Assembly (NCBI RefSeq): GCF_000312485.1
Contig: NZ_HE997643.1
Coordinates: forward strand, 1,168,806-1,232,805
Reading direction: 5' to 3'
Source: Yersinia massiliensis CCUG 53443
GTDB taxonomy: Bacteria; Pseudomonadota; Gammaproteobacteria; Enterobacterales; Enterobacteriaceae
Length of the DNA: 64,000 nucleotides
Below the pieces are notes generated by a model, which did not search any database, was not told the DNA's origin, and was given only the letters and a program-made list of their open reading frames with translations. The stretch's first letter is position 1, and each line of letters opens with the position of its first letter. The position numbers and the translations under genes were made by a program. Shown piece by piece: positions 51,473-60,762 of the stretch.

Positions 51473-52348
51473 ATGAACGAGAAAGTATTCACCCTTCCAG
51501 TTGTTGAACAAATTTCACCCTACATCAGCCAACGTCAATTGGATGATTTACCTATCGTGGTGGTATCCCATCCGAAGGTGCGTGCTGCTGTAAGTTTGCA
51601 AGGTGCACACTTATTAGCTTACCAACCTAGCGGTGAACAACCGATTATTTGGCTTAGCAACAACACGCCATTTAAAGACGGTGTCGCTATTCGTGGTGGT
51701 GTACCCATTTGTTGGCCTTGGTTTGGTCCATCTGCACAACCGTCACACGGTTTTGCGCGTCTTCTTCCTTGGACACTTAGCGCCCACGATGAGAATGAAA
51801 ATGGGGTGATTCTGACCTTTACCTTGGAAGACAGTGATGCTTCACGCAAGTTCTGGCCTCATCCATTCACATTAATCGCACGCTTTAAATTGGGTGAAGA
51901 ATGCGAAATGGAGTTGGAATCACACGGTGATTATCAAGCCGTTGCTGCACTGCATACTTACTTCCAGATTGGTGATATCAATCAGATTAAGATCAGCGGA
52001 CTGGGTGAGACATATCTCGATAAAGTGCTGAAAATTACTGATGCAAAACAGCAAGGCGATTTAGTCTTTGATGGTCAAACTGACCGAATCTATACGCAGC
52101 CTGAAGCCTATAGCCTGATTAAAGATGCTGCGCTGAAACGCACGATTGAAGTACATCATCACCACCAAAGTGATGTTGTCGCTTGGAATCCAGGTGCTGA
52201 ACTGGCCAGTAGCATGGTGGACATGCCCAATGATGGCTATAAAACGATGGTTTGTGTAGAAACAGCGCGTGTGAATAAACCGTTGGTCGCGACACCTGAT
52301 TCGCCTGCCCGTTTAGCGATGACGATTCGTAGCCGCAAAAACGCCTGA
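51473..52348 (+). CDS. yeaD: YeaD, hexose-6-phosphate epimerase-like protein
   Basis: Predicted aldose-1-epimerase-fold enzyme acting on the anomers of a hexose 6-phosphate. The conserved motifs WLSNNTPFKDGVAIRGGVPI and CWPWFGP and the catalytic ALHTYF and VVAWNPGAE segments are present. I chose the ATG at 51473 (MNEKVFTLPVVEQI, 291 residues), preceded by AAGG. It keeps its place next to gapA, suggesting a link to glycolysis; that is inference. Confidence 0.93.
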   Translation: MNEKVFTLPVVEQISPYISQRQLDDLPIVVVSHPKVRAAVSLQGAHLLAYQPSGEQPIIWLSNNTPFKDGVAIRGGVPICWPWFGPSAQPSHGFARLLPWTLSAHDENENGVILTFTLEDSDASRKFWPHPFTLIARFKLGEECEMELESHGDYQAVAALHTYFQIGDINQIKISGLGETYLDKVLKITDAKQQGDLVFDGQTDRIYTQPEAYSLIKDAALKRTIEVHHHHQSDVVAWNPGAELASSMVDMPNDGYKTMVCVETARVNKPLVATPDSPARLAMTIRSRKNA

Positions 52349-52370
52349 TAGCAGCATCCGCGATGGACAC

Positions 52371-52400
52371 AAAAATGGGGCTTTTACGCCCCATTTTTTA
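52371..52400. terminator. Bidirectional terminator between yeaD and mipA
   Basis: AAAAATGGGGC, loop TTTTAC, GCCCCATTTTTTATT. It serves the convergent yeaD and mipA. Confidence 0.92.
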
Positions 52401-52437
52401 TTGCTGAAATAGCATGCGAAAAATAATGCACGCTACA

Positions 52438-53187
52438 TTAGCGGAAAGTATAGGTCACACCCGTCCACAATATGCCGGTATATGACGCATCAACCATCGG
52501 GCTATTTTTCACATCACTCGCTAAACGAATATAACGACCAGTGAAGAACGCGTTCCAATTTGGATTGATGTTATAGTTCGCGGTTAACTCAACATACGGC
52601 GCCCAACTGTCGCTTGGGTTATATTGGGCTAATCCACTGCGTGCTGACTCCTCGCGGCTTACACCATAATAATAGCTATTTTGATCGCCGCTGTTCCAAC
52701 TAACACCGACACCCGGCGTCAATGTCCAGCTATCGACGTTATAGCGATAAAGATAAGCAAGATCACCGATAAAGCCACCGCTGTTATCAAGCACATCGCC
52801 TGAGAACATCGCTCGCAACGTCCCCCAATCCTCAATATGAGAATATGACATCCCTGCCATCATGGTGCTGCGACGCTTATCTAGCTGCTTCATCTGGTAG
52901 TCATCACTGTCACCTGGCGTAAAGTGCAGCGGTAAATAATAAGCATCGATTGATAAGCGGTTACTGTCGTCTTTCCAGAGGTAATAACCTGCAGCCAAAG
53001 TGCGGAAGTAGAAATTATCACTCTCATAAGAGACGATTGGGACTGGATAGACGCGGTCATTCTTTCCACGATAGGGATCTGGGCTGACTAATGCAGAGGC
53101 CCCCAGAGACCAAGTTCCTGCCATTGCGGTCGGCATGCAGACAGCTGTTGCTACAGCCAATGCCGCTAGTGTTTTTATTTGCTTCAT
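52438..53187 (-). CDS. mipA: MipA/OmpV family outer membrane protein
   Basis: Outer-membrane beta-barrel protein; E. coli MipA scaffolds the murein synthase PBP1b with the transglycosylase MltA. A signal peptide (about residues 1-23, ending AMA) precedes GTWSLGASALVSPDPYRG. The chain shows typical blocks YPVPIVSYE, AGYYLWKDD, YYYGVSREESARSG and a C-terminal phenylalanine-containing YTFR. I chose the ATG at 53187 (MKQIKTLAAL, 249 residues). It is divergent from yeaG. Confidence 0.92.
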   Translation of the reverse strand: MKQIKTLAALAVATAVCMPTAMAGTWSLGASALVSPDPYRGKNDRVYPVPIVSYESDNFYFRTLAAGYYLWKDDSNRLSIDAYYLPLHFTPGDSDDYQMKQLDKRRSTMMAGMSYSHIEDWGTLRAMFSGDVLDNSGGFIGDLAYLYRYNVDSWTLTPGVGVSWNSGDQNSYYYGVSREESARSGLAQYNPSDSWAPYVELTANYNINPNWNAFFTGRYIRLASDVKNSPMVDASYTGILWTGVTYTFR

Positions 53188-53631
53188 TTTTGTATCGTTC
53201 TTTTTCACAGATGAAATCCCATTGATAACAAAATAAATAGTTAACTTAGTGTAAATCAATCGGTTGCTAGTAGCGAAATCTTTACACAGGTTAGCCTGAT
53301 ATCCCTATTGTTTTTGCAACTTATCACCAGTAATAGACAGAATCATAACCTAAAAATTTACGTAGATTTGATTACAATAAAATAACGAGATATTCAAATA
53401 GATAACCACGGTGAATATTATATAAAAAACTAGAAACTAAATAAAAAATAGCTTTAGTTACCGATTAATGGTTATTTATTGTTCTTAGGGTGGAAAATTG
53501 TTAGTCAAGGGTTACTTGACCTTTAGAGGAGACGCGACCATAACAATAAGGTAGTAGTTTCAAAATTTTAACCCAATAAAGCGCTACTACTATTTTTAGT
53601 TCCCAACCATTCAAACAGGACGGGCATCGCT
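53188..53631. other. Divergent region between mipA and yeaG
   Basis: 444 AT-rich bases. An inverted repeat GTCAAG-N5-CTTGAC lies at 53504-53520, a possible operator. No clear sigma-54 type -24/-12 promoter was found by eye, although yeaG is linked to nitrogen and stationary-phase control in E. coli. Confidence 0.45.
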
Positions 53632-55566
53632 ATGAACATATTTGATCACTATCGCCAACGCTATGAGGCGGCCAAGGACGAAGAGTTCACACTGCAGGAG
53701 TTCCTCACCATCTGCCAGCAAGATCGCAGTGCTTATGCCAATGCGGCTGAGCGTTTGCTAATGGCTATCGGTGAACCAGTCATGGTCGATACCGCACTTG
53801 AGTCCCGCATGTCTCGGCTGTTTTCTAACCGTGTCATCGCGCGTTACCCTGCTTTTGAAGAGTTTTATGGTATGGAAGAAGCCATAGAACAGATCGTGTC
53901 TTATCTCAAACACGCCGCTCAAGGGTTGGAAGAGAAGAAACAAATTCTGTATCTGCTGGGCCCGGTTGGTGGGGGTAAATCCTCACTAGCTGAACGTCTG
54001 AAAGCGCTGATGCAACGAGTCCCTATCTACATATTAAGTGCCAATGGTGAGCGCAGCCCGGTCAATGACCACCCACTGTGTTTGTTCAACCCGCAAGAGG
54101 ATGCATCGATTCTGGCCAAGGAATACAGCATTCCTAGCCGTTATCTTGGCACGATCATGTCACCATGGGCCGCCAAGCGCCTGCATGAATTTGGTGGAGA
54201 CATCACTAAGTTCAAAGTCATCAAAGTCTGGCCTTCGATTCTTGAACAGATTGCGATTGCAAAAACAGAACCCGGTGATGAAAACAATCAGGATATCTCT
54301 GCGTTAGTCGGTAAGGTGGATATCCGTAAGTTGGAAAATCATGCCCAAAACGACCCTGATGCCTATGGCTATTCCGGTGCTTTATGCCGTGCAAACCAAG
54401 GGATTATGGAATTCGTCGAGATGTTTAAAGCGCCAATTAAGGTGCTGCACCCGCTGCTAACCGCAACACAGGAAGGCAACTATAACGGGACTGAGGGGAT
54501 ATCCGCCCTGCCATTTAGTGGCATTATTCTTGCTCACTCGAATGAATCAGAATGGGTCACCTTCCGTAATAACAAAAACAACGAAGCGTTCCTTGACCGT
54601 GTTTATATCGTCAAGGTGCCTTATTGCCTACGTGTATCGGAAGAGATCAAGATCTACGATAAGCTGTTAAATCACAGTGAGTTGACCCATGCCCCTTGCG
54701 CGCCTGGCACGTTAGAAACACTGGCTCGTTTCTCGATTCTGTCTCGAATGAAGGAACCGGAAAACTCCAGTATTTACTCCAAAATGCGGGTGTATGACGG
54801 GGAAAGTCTGAAAGATACGGACCCGAAAGCTAAGTCTTATCAGGAATATCGGGACTACGCTGGCGTGGATGAAGGGATGAACGGTCTTTCGACTCGCTTT
54901 GCCTTTAAAATCCTGTCGAGAGTGTTTAACTTTGACCATGCTGAAGTTGCTGCCAACCCTGTACACCTGTTCTATGTGTTGGAACAACAGATTGAGCGTG
55001 AGCAATTCCAGCAAGATGTTGCGGAGAAATACCTCGAACACCTGAAAGGTTATCTGATCCCGAAATACGCCGAATTTATCGGTAAAGAGATTCAGACCGC
55101 TTATCTGGAGTCGTACTCCGAGTATGGACAGAACATTTTTGACCGTTATGTTATCTATGCCGATTTCTGGATTCAGGATCAGGAGTACCGCGACCCAGAT
55201 ACTGGGCAGTTATTCGACCGTGAGTCGCTGAATGCGGAATTGGAGAAAATTGAAAAACCTGCGGGTATCAGCAACCCGAAAGATTTCCGTAATGAAATAG
55301 TCAATTTTGTGTTGCGCGCCAGAGCGAATAACAATGGCCGTAATCCAAACTGGACCAGTTACGAGAAGCTGCGCACAGTGATCGAGAAGAAAATGTTCTC
55401 GAACACGGAAGAATTGCTGCCAGTGATTTCCTTTAATGCTAAGACCTCGACGGATGAGCAGAAGAAACATGATGACTTTGTCGATCGGATGATGGAAAAA
55501 GGTTATACCCGTAAGCAAGTTCGCTTGCTGTGTGAATGGTATCTGCGGGTAAGAAAATCATCATAA
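53632..55566 (+). CDS. yeaG: Serine protein kinase YeaG (PrkA family)
   Basis: Large cytoplasmic PrkA-type kinase with an AAA+ core, involved in stationary-phase and nitrogen-starvation responses in E. coli. The Walker A motif is LLGPVGGGKSSL near residue 107, and the C-terminal PrkA domain follows from about residue 400. It has 644 residues, the length seen in E. coli. It probably forms a unit with yeaH, but an unusual 340-base cluster of ERIC repeats now separates the two. Confidence 0.96.
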   Translation: MNIFDHYRQRYEAAKDEEFTLQEFLTICQQDRSAYANAAERLLMAIGEPVMVDTALESRMSRLFSNRVIARYPAFEEFYGMEEAIEQIVSYLKHAAQGLEEKKQILYLLGPVGGGKSSLAERLKALMQRVPIYILSANGERSPVNDHPLCLFNPQEDASILAKEYSIPSRYLGTIMSPWAAKRLHEFGGDITKFKVIKVWPSILEQIAIAKTEPGDENNQDISALVGKVDIRKLENHAQNDPDAYGYSGALCRANQGIMEFVEMFKAPIKVLHPLLTATQEGNYNGTEGISALPFSGIILAHSNESEWVTFRNNKNNEAFLDRVYIVKVPYCLRVSEEIKIYDKLLNHSELTHAPCAPGTLETLARFSILSRMKEPENSSIYSKMRVYDGESLKDTDPKAKSYQEYRDYAGVDEGMNGLSTRFAFKILSRVFNFDHAEVAANPVHLFYVLEQQIEREQFQQDVAEKYLEHLKGYLIPKYAEFIGKEIQTAYLESYSEYGQNIFDRYVIYADFWIQDQEYRDPDTGQLFDRESLNAELEKIEKPAGISNPKDFRNEIVNFVLRARANNNGRNPNWTSYEKLRTVIEKKMFSNTEELLPVISFNAKTSTDEQKKHDDFVDRMMEKGYTRKQVRLLCEWYLRVRKSS

Positions 55567-55593
55567 CCCTGATACCGATATATTTCGGTATCA

Positions 55594-55885
55594 GGTATAG
55601 CCCCAAAAACTTTCGTGTTGTGGACGCAGAATAAAGCCCCAGCCACTTAGACAGTTAAGTGGCTGGAGTGAGTGAAGGCAGCCCTAGGAGCTTAGTCCGC
55701 TAAGTGACTAGGGTGAGTAAAGGCAGCCAACACAGCAACAGCGCGATAAATACAGGGGATAGCCCCAAAGCTTTCGTGTTGTAGCAAGGCGGCAACTGAA
55801 CGAGGCCCTAGGAGCTTAGTCCGCTAAGTGACTAGGGTGAGTAAAGGCAGCCAACACAGCAACAGCGCGAAAGATGCAGGGGATG
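55594..55885. repeat. Cluster of ERIC-type repeats between yeaG and yeaH
   Basis: Three ERIC cores in a row. The first (about 55597-55680) has the left end AGCCCCAAAAACTTTCGTGTT and a perfect 11-base hairpin CCAGCCACTTA/TAAGTGGCTGG (55639-55666), but lacks its right end. The second (about 55681-55760) has CCCTAGGAGCTTAG, CTAAGTGACTAGGG and the right end. The third (about 55761-55885) looks complete, with GCAAGGCGGCAA and all core blocks. Bases 55681-55746 equal 55805-55870. The CTAAGTGACTAGGGTGAG block matches the classic ERIC core closely. Confidence 0.88.
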
Positions 55886-55909
55886 GTGGCAAAGTCGTTT
55901 GGGGGACAT

Positions 55910-57187
55910 ATGGGCTACTTCATTGACAGACGACTTAACGGCAAAAACAAAAGCATGGTCAATCGCCAACGCTTTTTACGCCGCTATAAGTCGCAAATTA
56001 AACAGTCTATTTCCGATGCCATCAATAAAAGATCCGTTACTGATATTGAGAGCGGAGAGTCGGTCTCGATACCTATTGATGATATCAATGAGCCAATGTT
56101 TCATCAGGGCCGAGGGGGATTACGCCATCGGGTGCATCCCGGCAATGACCATTTTGTCACCAATGATCGGGTCGAGCGCCCTCAAGGCGGCGGTGGCGGC
56201 AGCGGTAGTGGTCAAGGGAATGCGGGTCAGGACGGTGAAGGTGAGGATGAATTCGTCTTTCAGATTTCCAAAGATGAGTATCTCGACTTGCTGTTTGAAG
56301 ATCTCGCCCTGCCCAACCTGAAGAAAAATCAGTACAAGCAGTTGACCGAATTTAAAACCCATCGTGCGGGTTACACCTCTAATGGGGTACCTGCCAATAT
56401 CAGCGTGGTGCGATCGCTGCAAAACTCACTGGCTCGGCGTACTGCCATGACAGCCAGTAAACGCCGTGAGTTACGCGAGTTGGAAGAAACCCTCAGTGTG
56501 TTGGAAAACTCGGAACCAGCACAACTGCTGGAAGAAGAGCGCGTACGTAAAGCCATTGCTGAGTTAAAGCAAAAAATCGCCCGTGTCCCATTTATTGATA
56601 CGTTTGATTTGCGCTATAAAAACTATGAGCGCCGGCCCGAACCGTCCAGCCAAGCGGTGATGTTCTGTTTGATGGACGTATCAGGATCGATGGATCAAGC
56701 CACAAAAGATATGGCAAAACGTTTTTATATCTTGCTTTACCTGTTCCTAAGCCGGACCTATAAAAATGTGGATGTAGTGTATATCCGCCACCATACCCAA
56801 GCCAAAGAAGTGGATGAGCAAGAGTTCTTCTATTCGCAAGAAACTGGCGGCACTATCGTCTCCAGCGCACTAAAATTGATGGATGAAGTCGTGCAGGAGC
56901 GTTATGACCCCGCACAGTGGAATATCTATGCAGCCCAAGCCTCTGATGGCGATAACTGGGCTGACGACTCACCGCTGTGTCATGAGTTGCTGGCGAAAAA
57001 GCTCCTGCCGATGGTGCGTTACTACAGTTACATTGAAATTACCCGCCGCGCGCATCAAACGTTGTGGCGTGAATATGAAGATTTACAGGCCAATTTTGAG
57101 AATTTTGCCATGCAGCACATTCGTGAACCTGAAGACATTTATCCCGTGTTCCGCGAATTGTTCCATCGACAAACTGTTGATAATTGA
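55910..57187 (+). CDS. yeaH: YeaH, von Willebrand A-domain partner of YeaG
   Basis: Cytoplasmic protein of the DUF444 family found next to YeaG kinases. The start [20 protein letters not shown] and the glycine-rich linker [10 protein letters not shown] near residue 95 are typical. The MIDAS metal site of the VWA domain is DVSGSMDQ, near residue 258. I chose the ATG at 55910, with GGGGG upstream, giving 425 residues; the longer frame runs into ERIC sequence. Its leader is therefore supplied in part by the repeat. Confidence 0.95.
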   Translation: MGYFIDRRLNGKNKSMVNRQRFLRRYKSQIKQSISDAINKRSVTDIESGESVSIPIDDINEPMFHQGRGGLRHRVHPGNDHFVTNDRVERPQGGGGGSGSGQGNAGQDGEGEDEFVFQISKDEYLDLLFEDLALPNLKKNQYKQLTEFKTHRAGYTSNGVPANISVVRSLQNSLARRTAMTASKRRELRELEETLSVLENSEPAQLLEEERVRKAIAELKQKIARVPFIDTFDLRYKNYERRPEPSSQAVMFCLMDVSGSMDQATKDMAKRFYILLYLFLSRTYKNVDVVYIRHHTQAKEVDEQEFFYSQETGGTIVSSALKLMDEVVQERYDPAQWNIYAAQASDGDNWADDSPLCHELLAKKLLPMVRYYSYIEITRRAHQTLWREYEDLQANFENFAMQHIREPEDIYPVFRELFHRQTVDN

Positions 57188-57196
57188 TATTAAATT

Positions 57197-57254
57197 GCCG
57201 GAAAATCCTCCTACTGAGAAATCTCTAATGCAGGAGTGGTTTTCCGGCTTTTTC
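57197..57254 (+). terminator. Terminator after yeaH
   Basis: GCCGGAAAA...CTCCT and AGGAG...TTTTCCGGC form a long interrupted stem, followed by TTTTTC. Confidence 0.8.
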
Positions 57255-57297
57255 TTGAGCTAAAATTATCACTCCTCGTTATTTTTAGAGTTATTCC

Positions 57298-58347
57298 ATG
57301 AAATGGCATGATGGACTGCGGCAACCTGGCGTATTGGCAGCACTGACTGCTGCGCTGTTATTTGGTGCTGGAACCCCGCTAGCAAAACTATTACTCAATA
57401 CTGTTAGCCCGTGGCTACTTGCCGGTTTGCTGTACTTTGGCTCAGGCGCGGGTCTGGCACTCTATCGACTGGTCATCCGCTCACCTTCTGTTAGCCTACC
57501 GCGAAACGAATTATTGTGGTTTATCGGCGCAATTACGTCTGGTGGCGTTATTGCCCCCGTGTTGCTGATGATAGGCCTGACCGGAATGCCTGCATCAGGG
57601 GCTTCATTATTGCTCAACGCCGAGGGGGTTTTTACCGCGCTGCTAGCGTGGTTCGCCTTTAAAGAGAATTTTGATCGCCGTATTGCGCTAGGCATGATCG
57701 TGATTGTAGCGGGTGCCGCCATTCTCAGTTGGCCCGGCGAGGCACATTTTGCGGGTTTGTGGCCGACGTTGGCTATCTTAGGTGCCTGTTTCGCATGGGG
57801 TATTGACAATAATCTGACCCGAAAAGTGTCGTTAACAGATGCAACTTGGATTGCCAGTGTCAAAGGACTGGTGGCGGGTATCGTCAATCTCAGCCTTGCT
57901 TTCGTACTCGGCGCAACCTTACCGCCATTACTTAATTTGGCCGGTGCGTTATTGGTTGGGTTCTTTGCCTATGGTGTCAGTTTAGCGTTGTTTGTGATTG
58001 GCTTACGCCATCTTGGCACTGCGCGCACTGGCGCTTATTTCTCTATTGCGCCATTCTTGGGTGCTGTATTAGCGGTTATAATAGGTGACACTGTCACGAT
58101 GCCATTGATCTTGGCTGGCCTACTGATGGCGATAGGGATTTGGTTGCATCTGACTGAACGGCATGAACATCCACACATCCACGATGAGTTAGAACACGAG
58201 CACTTACATAGCCATGATGAACATCATCATCATACTCACAATGGCCCCATCGATATGGGAGTACCCCATAAGCATCGTCATCAACATCATCCAATGACAC
58301 ATACTCATCCGCATTTTCCCGACTCACATCACCGCCACAAACATTAA
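57298..58347 (+). CDS. EamA/DMT-family permease with histidine-rich tail
   Basis: Inner-membrane permease with ten predicted helices in two EamA repeats (about residues 8-135 and 150-282). After the last helix (IWLHLTERH) it has a cytoplasmic tail of about 60 residues with over 25 histidines, including HSHDEHHHHTH. EamA proteins export metabolites or amino acids; His-rich tails are usually metal binding, so a metal-linked or metal-buffered role is possible. The tail is absent from most EamA members I know. The gene stands alone between yeaH and a LysR gene. The substrate is unknown. Confidence 0.88.
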   Translation: MKWHDGLRQPGVLAALTAALLFGAGTPLAKLLLNTVSPWLLAGLLYFGSGAGLALYRLVIRSPSVSLPRNELLWFIGAITSGGVIAPVLLMIGLTGMPASGASLLLNAEGVFTALLAWFAFKENFDRRIALGMIVIVAGAAILSWPGEAHFAGLWPTLAILGACFAWGIDNNLTRKVSLTDATWIASVKGLVAGIVNLSLAFVLGATLPPLLNLAGALLVGFFAYGVSLALFVIGLRHLGTARTGAYFSIAPFLGAVLAVIIGDTVTMPLILAGLLMAIGIWLHLTERHEHPHIHDELEHEHLHSHDEHHHHTHNGPIDMGVPHKHRHQHHPMTHTHPHFPDSHHRHKH

Positions 58348-58400
58348 GCCGGTATTGGCCGCAGACAATATTTGCCACAGGTAGCGGATCAGCCCCCCCA

Positions 58401-59306
58401 CTACCTGTCATCGAGTTGGCTAAACCGCAACGCCAAATAATCCAGCACACTACGCACGGAGGGAAGCAGGCCTCGTCGTGAAGGAAAGACCGCGTGAATT
58501 ATCTCATGACGCAGTGACCACGTTGGCAGTAGCCGAATTAATGACCCTTGCGTCAGTTGTTCTGCCACCATCATGACGGGAAGTTGTACCGCTCCAACGC
58601 CACGTTGCGCCGCACTGCGTAATGTGGTCATATCAGCCGTCACCAATCTAGGCTGATGATATACAGCCGCGTGTGCACCGTCTGGCCCATCTAAACGCCA
58701 AATAAACTCTTGCTGAGGTTGCCCTAAACCAAGACTCGGCCAACCGCTCAAATCAGCGGGCATATTGACTTCACCTTGCCGTGCAATCAATTCAGGGCTG
58801 GCAACTAAACATTGGCAACGATTACCCAAGATTTTCAGTACTAAGTCGCTGTCTTGCAATGGCGGTGGCCGAACACGGATAGCGATATCAATGGCTTCTG
58901 CCACCGGATCGACCTGCCGATTCGTTGATTCGAGATGAATAGTGACCAAGGGGCAACTGGCCATAAAATCGGCCAACATGCTACTGACCGTGGTCTGCAA
59001 CAACGCGACAGGGCAAGTAATGCGCACCACGCCGCGTGGTTCAGCCCGCGTTAAATCAATCGACTCCTGAGCCGCGCGCGCCTCTTCCAACATCGCTTTG
59101 CAATGTTCGTAATAGGTACGGCCAACATCTGTGACTGCAAAGCGCCGTGTTGAACGTTGGATTAACCGTACACCTAACCGTTCCTCTAGCAACGCCAACC
59201 GCCGACTTAACTTTGATTTTGGCAAGCCCAATACCCGTGCTGCGGCACTGAAACCGCCGTGCTCCACCACTTCAGCGTAGTAGTAAAGATCATTGAGATC
59301 TTGCAT
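58401..59306 (-). CDS. LysR-type transcriptional regulator
   Basis: 301-residue regulator with an N-terminal winged helix (LYYYAEVVEHGGFSAAARVLG, then LPKSKLSRRLALLEERLG) and the substrate-binding domain from about residue 90 (VRITCPVALLQTTVSSML). I chose the ATG at 59306 (MQDLNDLYYY), with GAGG upstream, over a longer frame. It is divergent from a pirin gene. E. coli has the same kind of pair, yhaJ and yhaK, so this is probably a YhaJ-type regulator; the symbol is not assigned. Confidence 0.9.
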   Translation of the reverse strand: MQDLNDLYYYAEVVEHGGFSAAARVLGLPKSKLSRRLALLEERLGVRLIQRSTRRFAVTDVGRTYYEHCKAMLEEARAAQESIDLTRAEPRGVVRITCPVALLQTTVSSMLADFMASCPLVTIHLESTNRQVDPVAEAIDIAIRVRPPPLQDSDLVLKILGNRCQCLVASPELIARQGEVNMPADLSGWPSLGLGQPQQEFIWRLDGPDGAHAAVYHQPRLVTADMTTLRSAAQRGVGAVQLPVMMVAEQLTQGSLIRLLPTWSLRHEIIHAVFPSRRGLLPSVRSVLDYLALRFSQLDDR

Positions 59307-59505
59307 GTTTGCCTCGCTGTCATCATCTCTCAACTGTTCCAATAATAGGACACTGATGATTAATTTTGTTATCTAGCGCCTAAATTATCCTAAATATATA
59401 CTTTATCCAACTTGTCGCAGGCGGGTTTTACAGCAAGATGGCGATATCGCATTACGCTGTCATCAACGCTATCTGGGACAAAAACGACGATGTGAGGAGA
59501 TTAAG

Positions 59506-60378
59506 ATGAAAAAAGTCCAAGGTATTTATCGCGCACCTCGCCAACATTGGGTCGGTGATGGTTTCCCGGTGCGTTCACTGTTTTCATATCAAAGCCACGG
59601 CAAACAGCTCAGTCCGTTCTTGCTTTTAGACTATGCAGGGCCCACAGACTTTACCCCAACAACACACCGTCGAGGGGTTGGGCAGCATCCACATCGTGGC
59701 TTTGAAACCGTCACCATCGTTTATCATGGTGAAGTTGAGCACCGCGATTCAACCGGTAAAGGCGGTGTTATCGGCCCTGGTGATGTGCAATGGATGACCG
59801 CAGGCGGCGGTATTTTGCATGAAGAATTTCATGCTGATACTTTTGCCCAACGAGGTGGGGCCTTTGAAATGGTGCAGTTGTGGGTCAACTTGCCGGCAAA
59901 GGATAAAATGGCCGCTCCTGGTTATCAGGCAATTCGCAGTGAAAGTATTCCGCAGGTTGCGTTACCAGACGATGCAGGTAGCCTGCGGGTGATCGCAGGT
60001 GATTACGCTAATGCACGGGGACCAGCCCATACGTTCTCTCCCCTTAACGTTTGGGATATCCGGTTGAATCCGGGGAAAGTGGCTGAGTTTTCTCTGCCCG
60101 TTGGTTGGAATACCGCGTTAATCGTGCTTCGGGGCAGTGTATTAGTGAATGGCGATGCGATTGCGCGTGATGCTGAGATGGTGCTGCTGGATGCGGCGGG
60201 CAGCAACGTCACCATTGAAGCCAATAATGATGCCCTACTGTTGATCCTCAGTGGTGAGCCCATTGATGAGCCGATTATCGGCTACGGGCCATTTGTCATG
60301 AACTCGCAACAGCAAATAAATGAAGCTATTGCAGATTTTAACAATGGCCGTTTCGGTTCAATGGATAGCCCGTCATAA
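59506..60378 (+). CDS. Pirin-family protein
   Basis: Cupin-fold protein of 290 residues. The metal-binding motif HPHRGFETVTIV carries two of the histidine ligands, and the later GGGILHEEFH carries the third histidine and the glutamate. Some bacterial pirins are quercetinases, others have no known substrate. It is longer than E. coli YhaK and YhhW (about 231-233). It starts at an ATG with GGAG upstream and is divergent from the LysR regulator, which is likely to control it. Confidence 0.92.
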   Translation: MKKVQGIYRAPRQHWVGDGFPVRSLFSYQSHGKQLSPFLLLDYAGPTDFTPTTHRRGVGQHPHRGFETVTIVYHGEVEHRDSTGKGGVIGPGDVQWMTAGGGILHEEFHADTFAQRGGAFEMVQLWVNLPAKDKMAAPGYQAIRSESIPQVALPDDAGSLRVIAGDYANARGPAHTFSPLNVWDIRLNPGKVAEFSLPVGWNTALIVLRGSVLVNGDAIARDAEMVLLDAAGSNVTIEANNDALLLILSGEPIDEPIIGYGPFVMNSQQQINEAIADFNNGRFGSMDSPS

Positions 60379-60762
60379 TATCGACCAATATTGCCATTAT
60401 CTGACTGTTGTTTTGTTGGGTAATGGCATTCATCTTATTTTCAAAAATATGATTAATTCTCCCTTCTCATTCAGCGATAAATAGATCGATTGCTGTCACG
60501 AGCCAGCGTCAAAATCCCTATTTACCCATTTGTTTATGGGCTAAACTTAATTATTAATGTTGCCAATAACCTGCGGCAGGAGAGAGATAAAGAGTCAATC
60601 AATAAGACTGTCGTATCTTTCATGTCTGACTTATTATTTTTTGTTGTAAATTTAGCTTTATCCTATGTCATTTATCAAAGAATGGTGTTATCTCAATGGC
60701 TACCAAGGTGAGCATATTTAAATAATTGACTGCCAAGCGCTTCTTTCGCATAGGAATTCACC
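60379..60762. other. Intergenic region before the GGDEF-EAL gene
   Basis: 384 bases. A 73-codon frame at 60490-60711 starts with TTG and has two hydrophobic stretches, but no ribosome site or known family; a shorter membrane peptide from the ATG at 60622 is possible. I do not list it as a gene. The promoter of the GGDEF-EAL gene should lie here. Confidence 0.4.
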
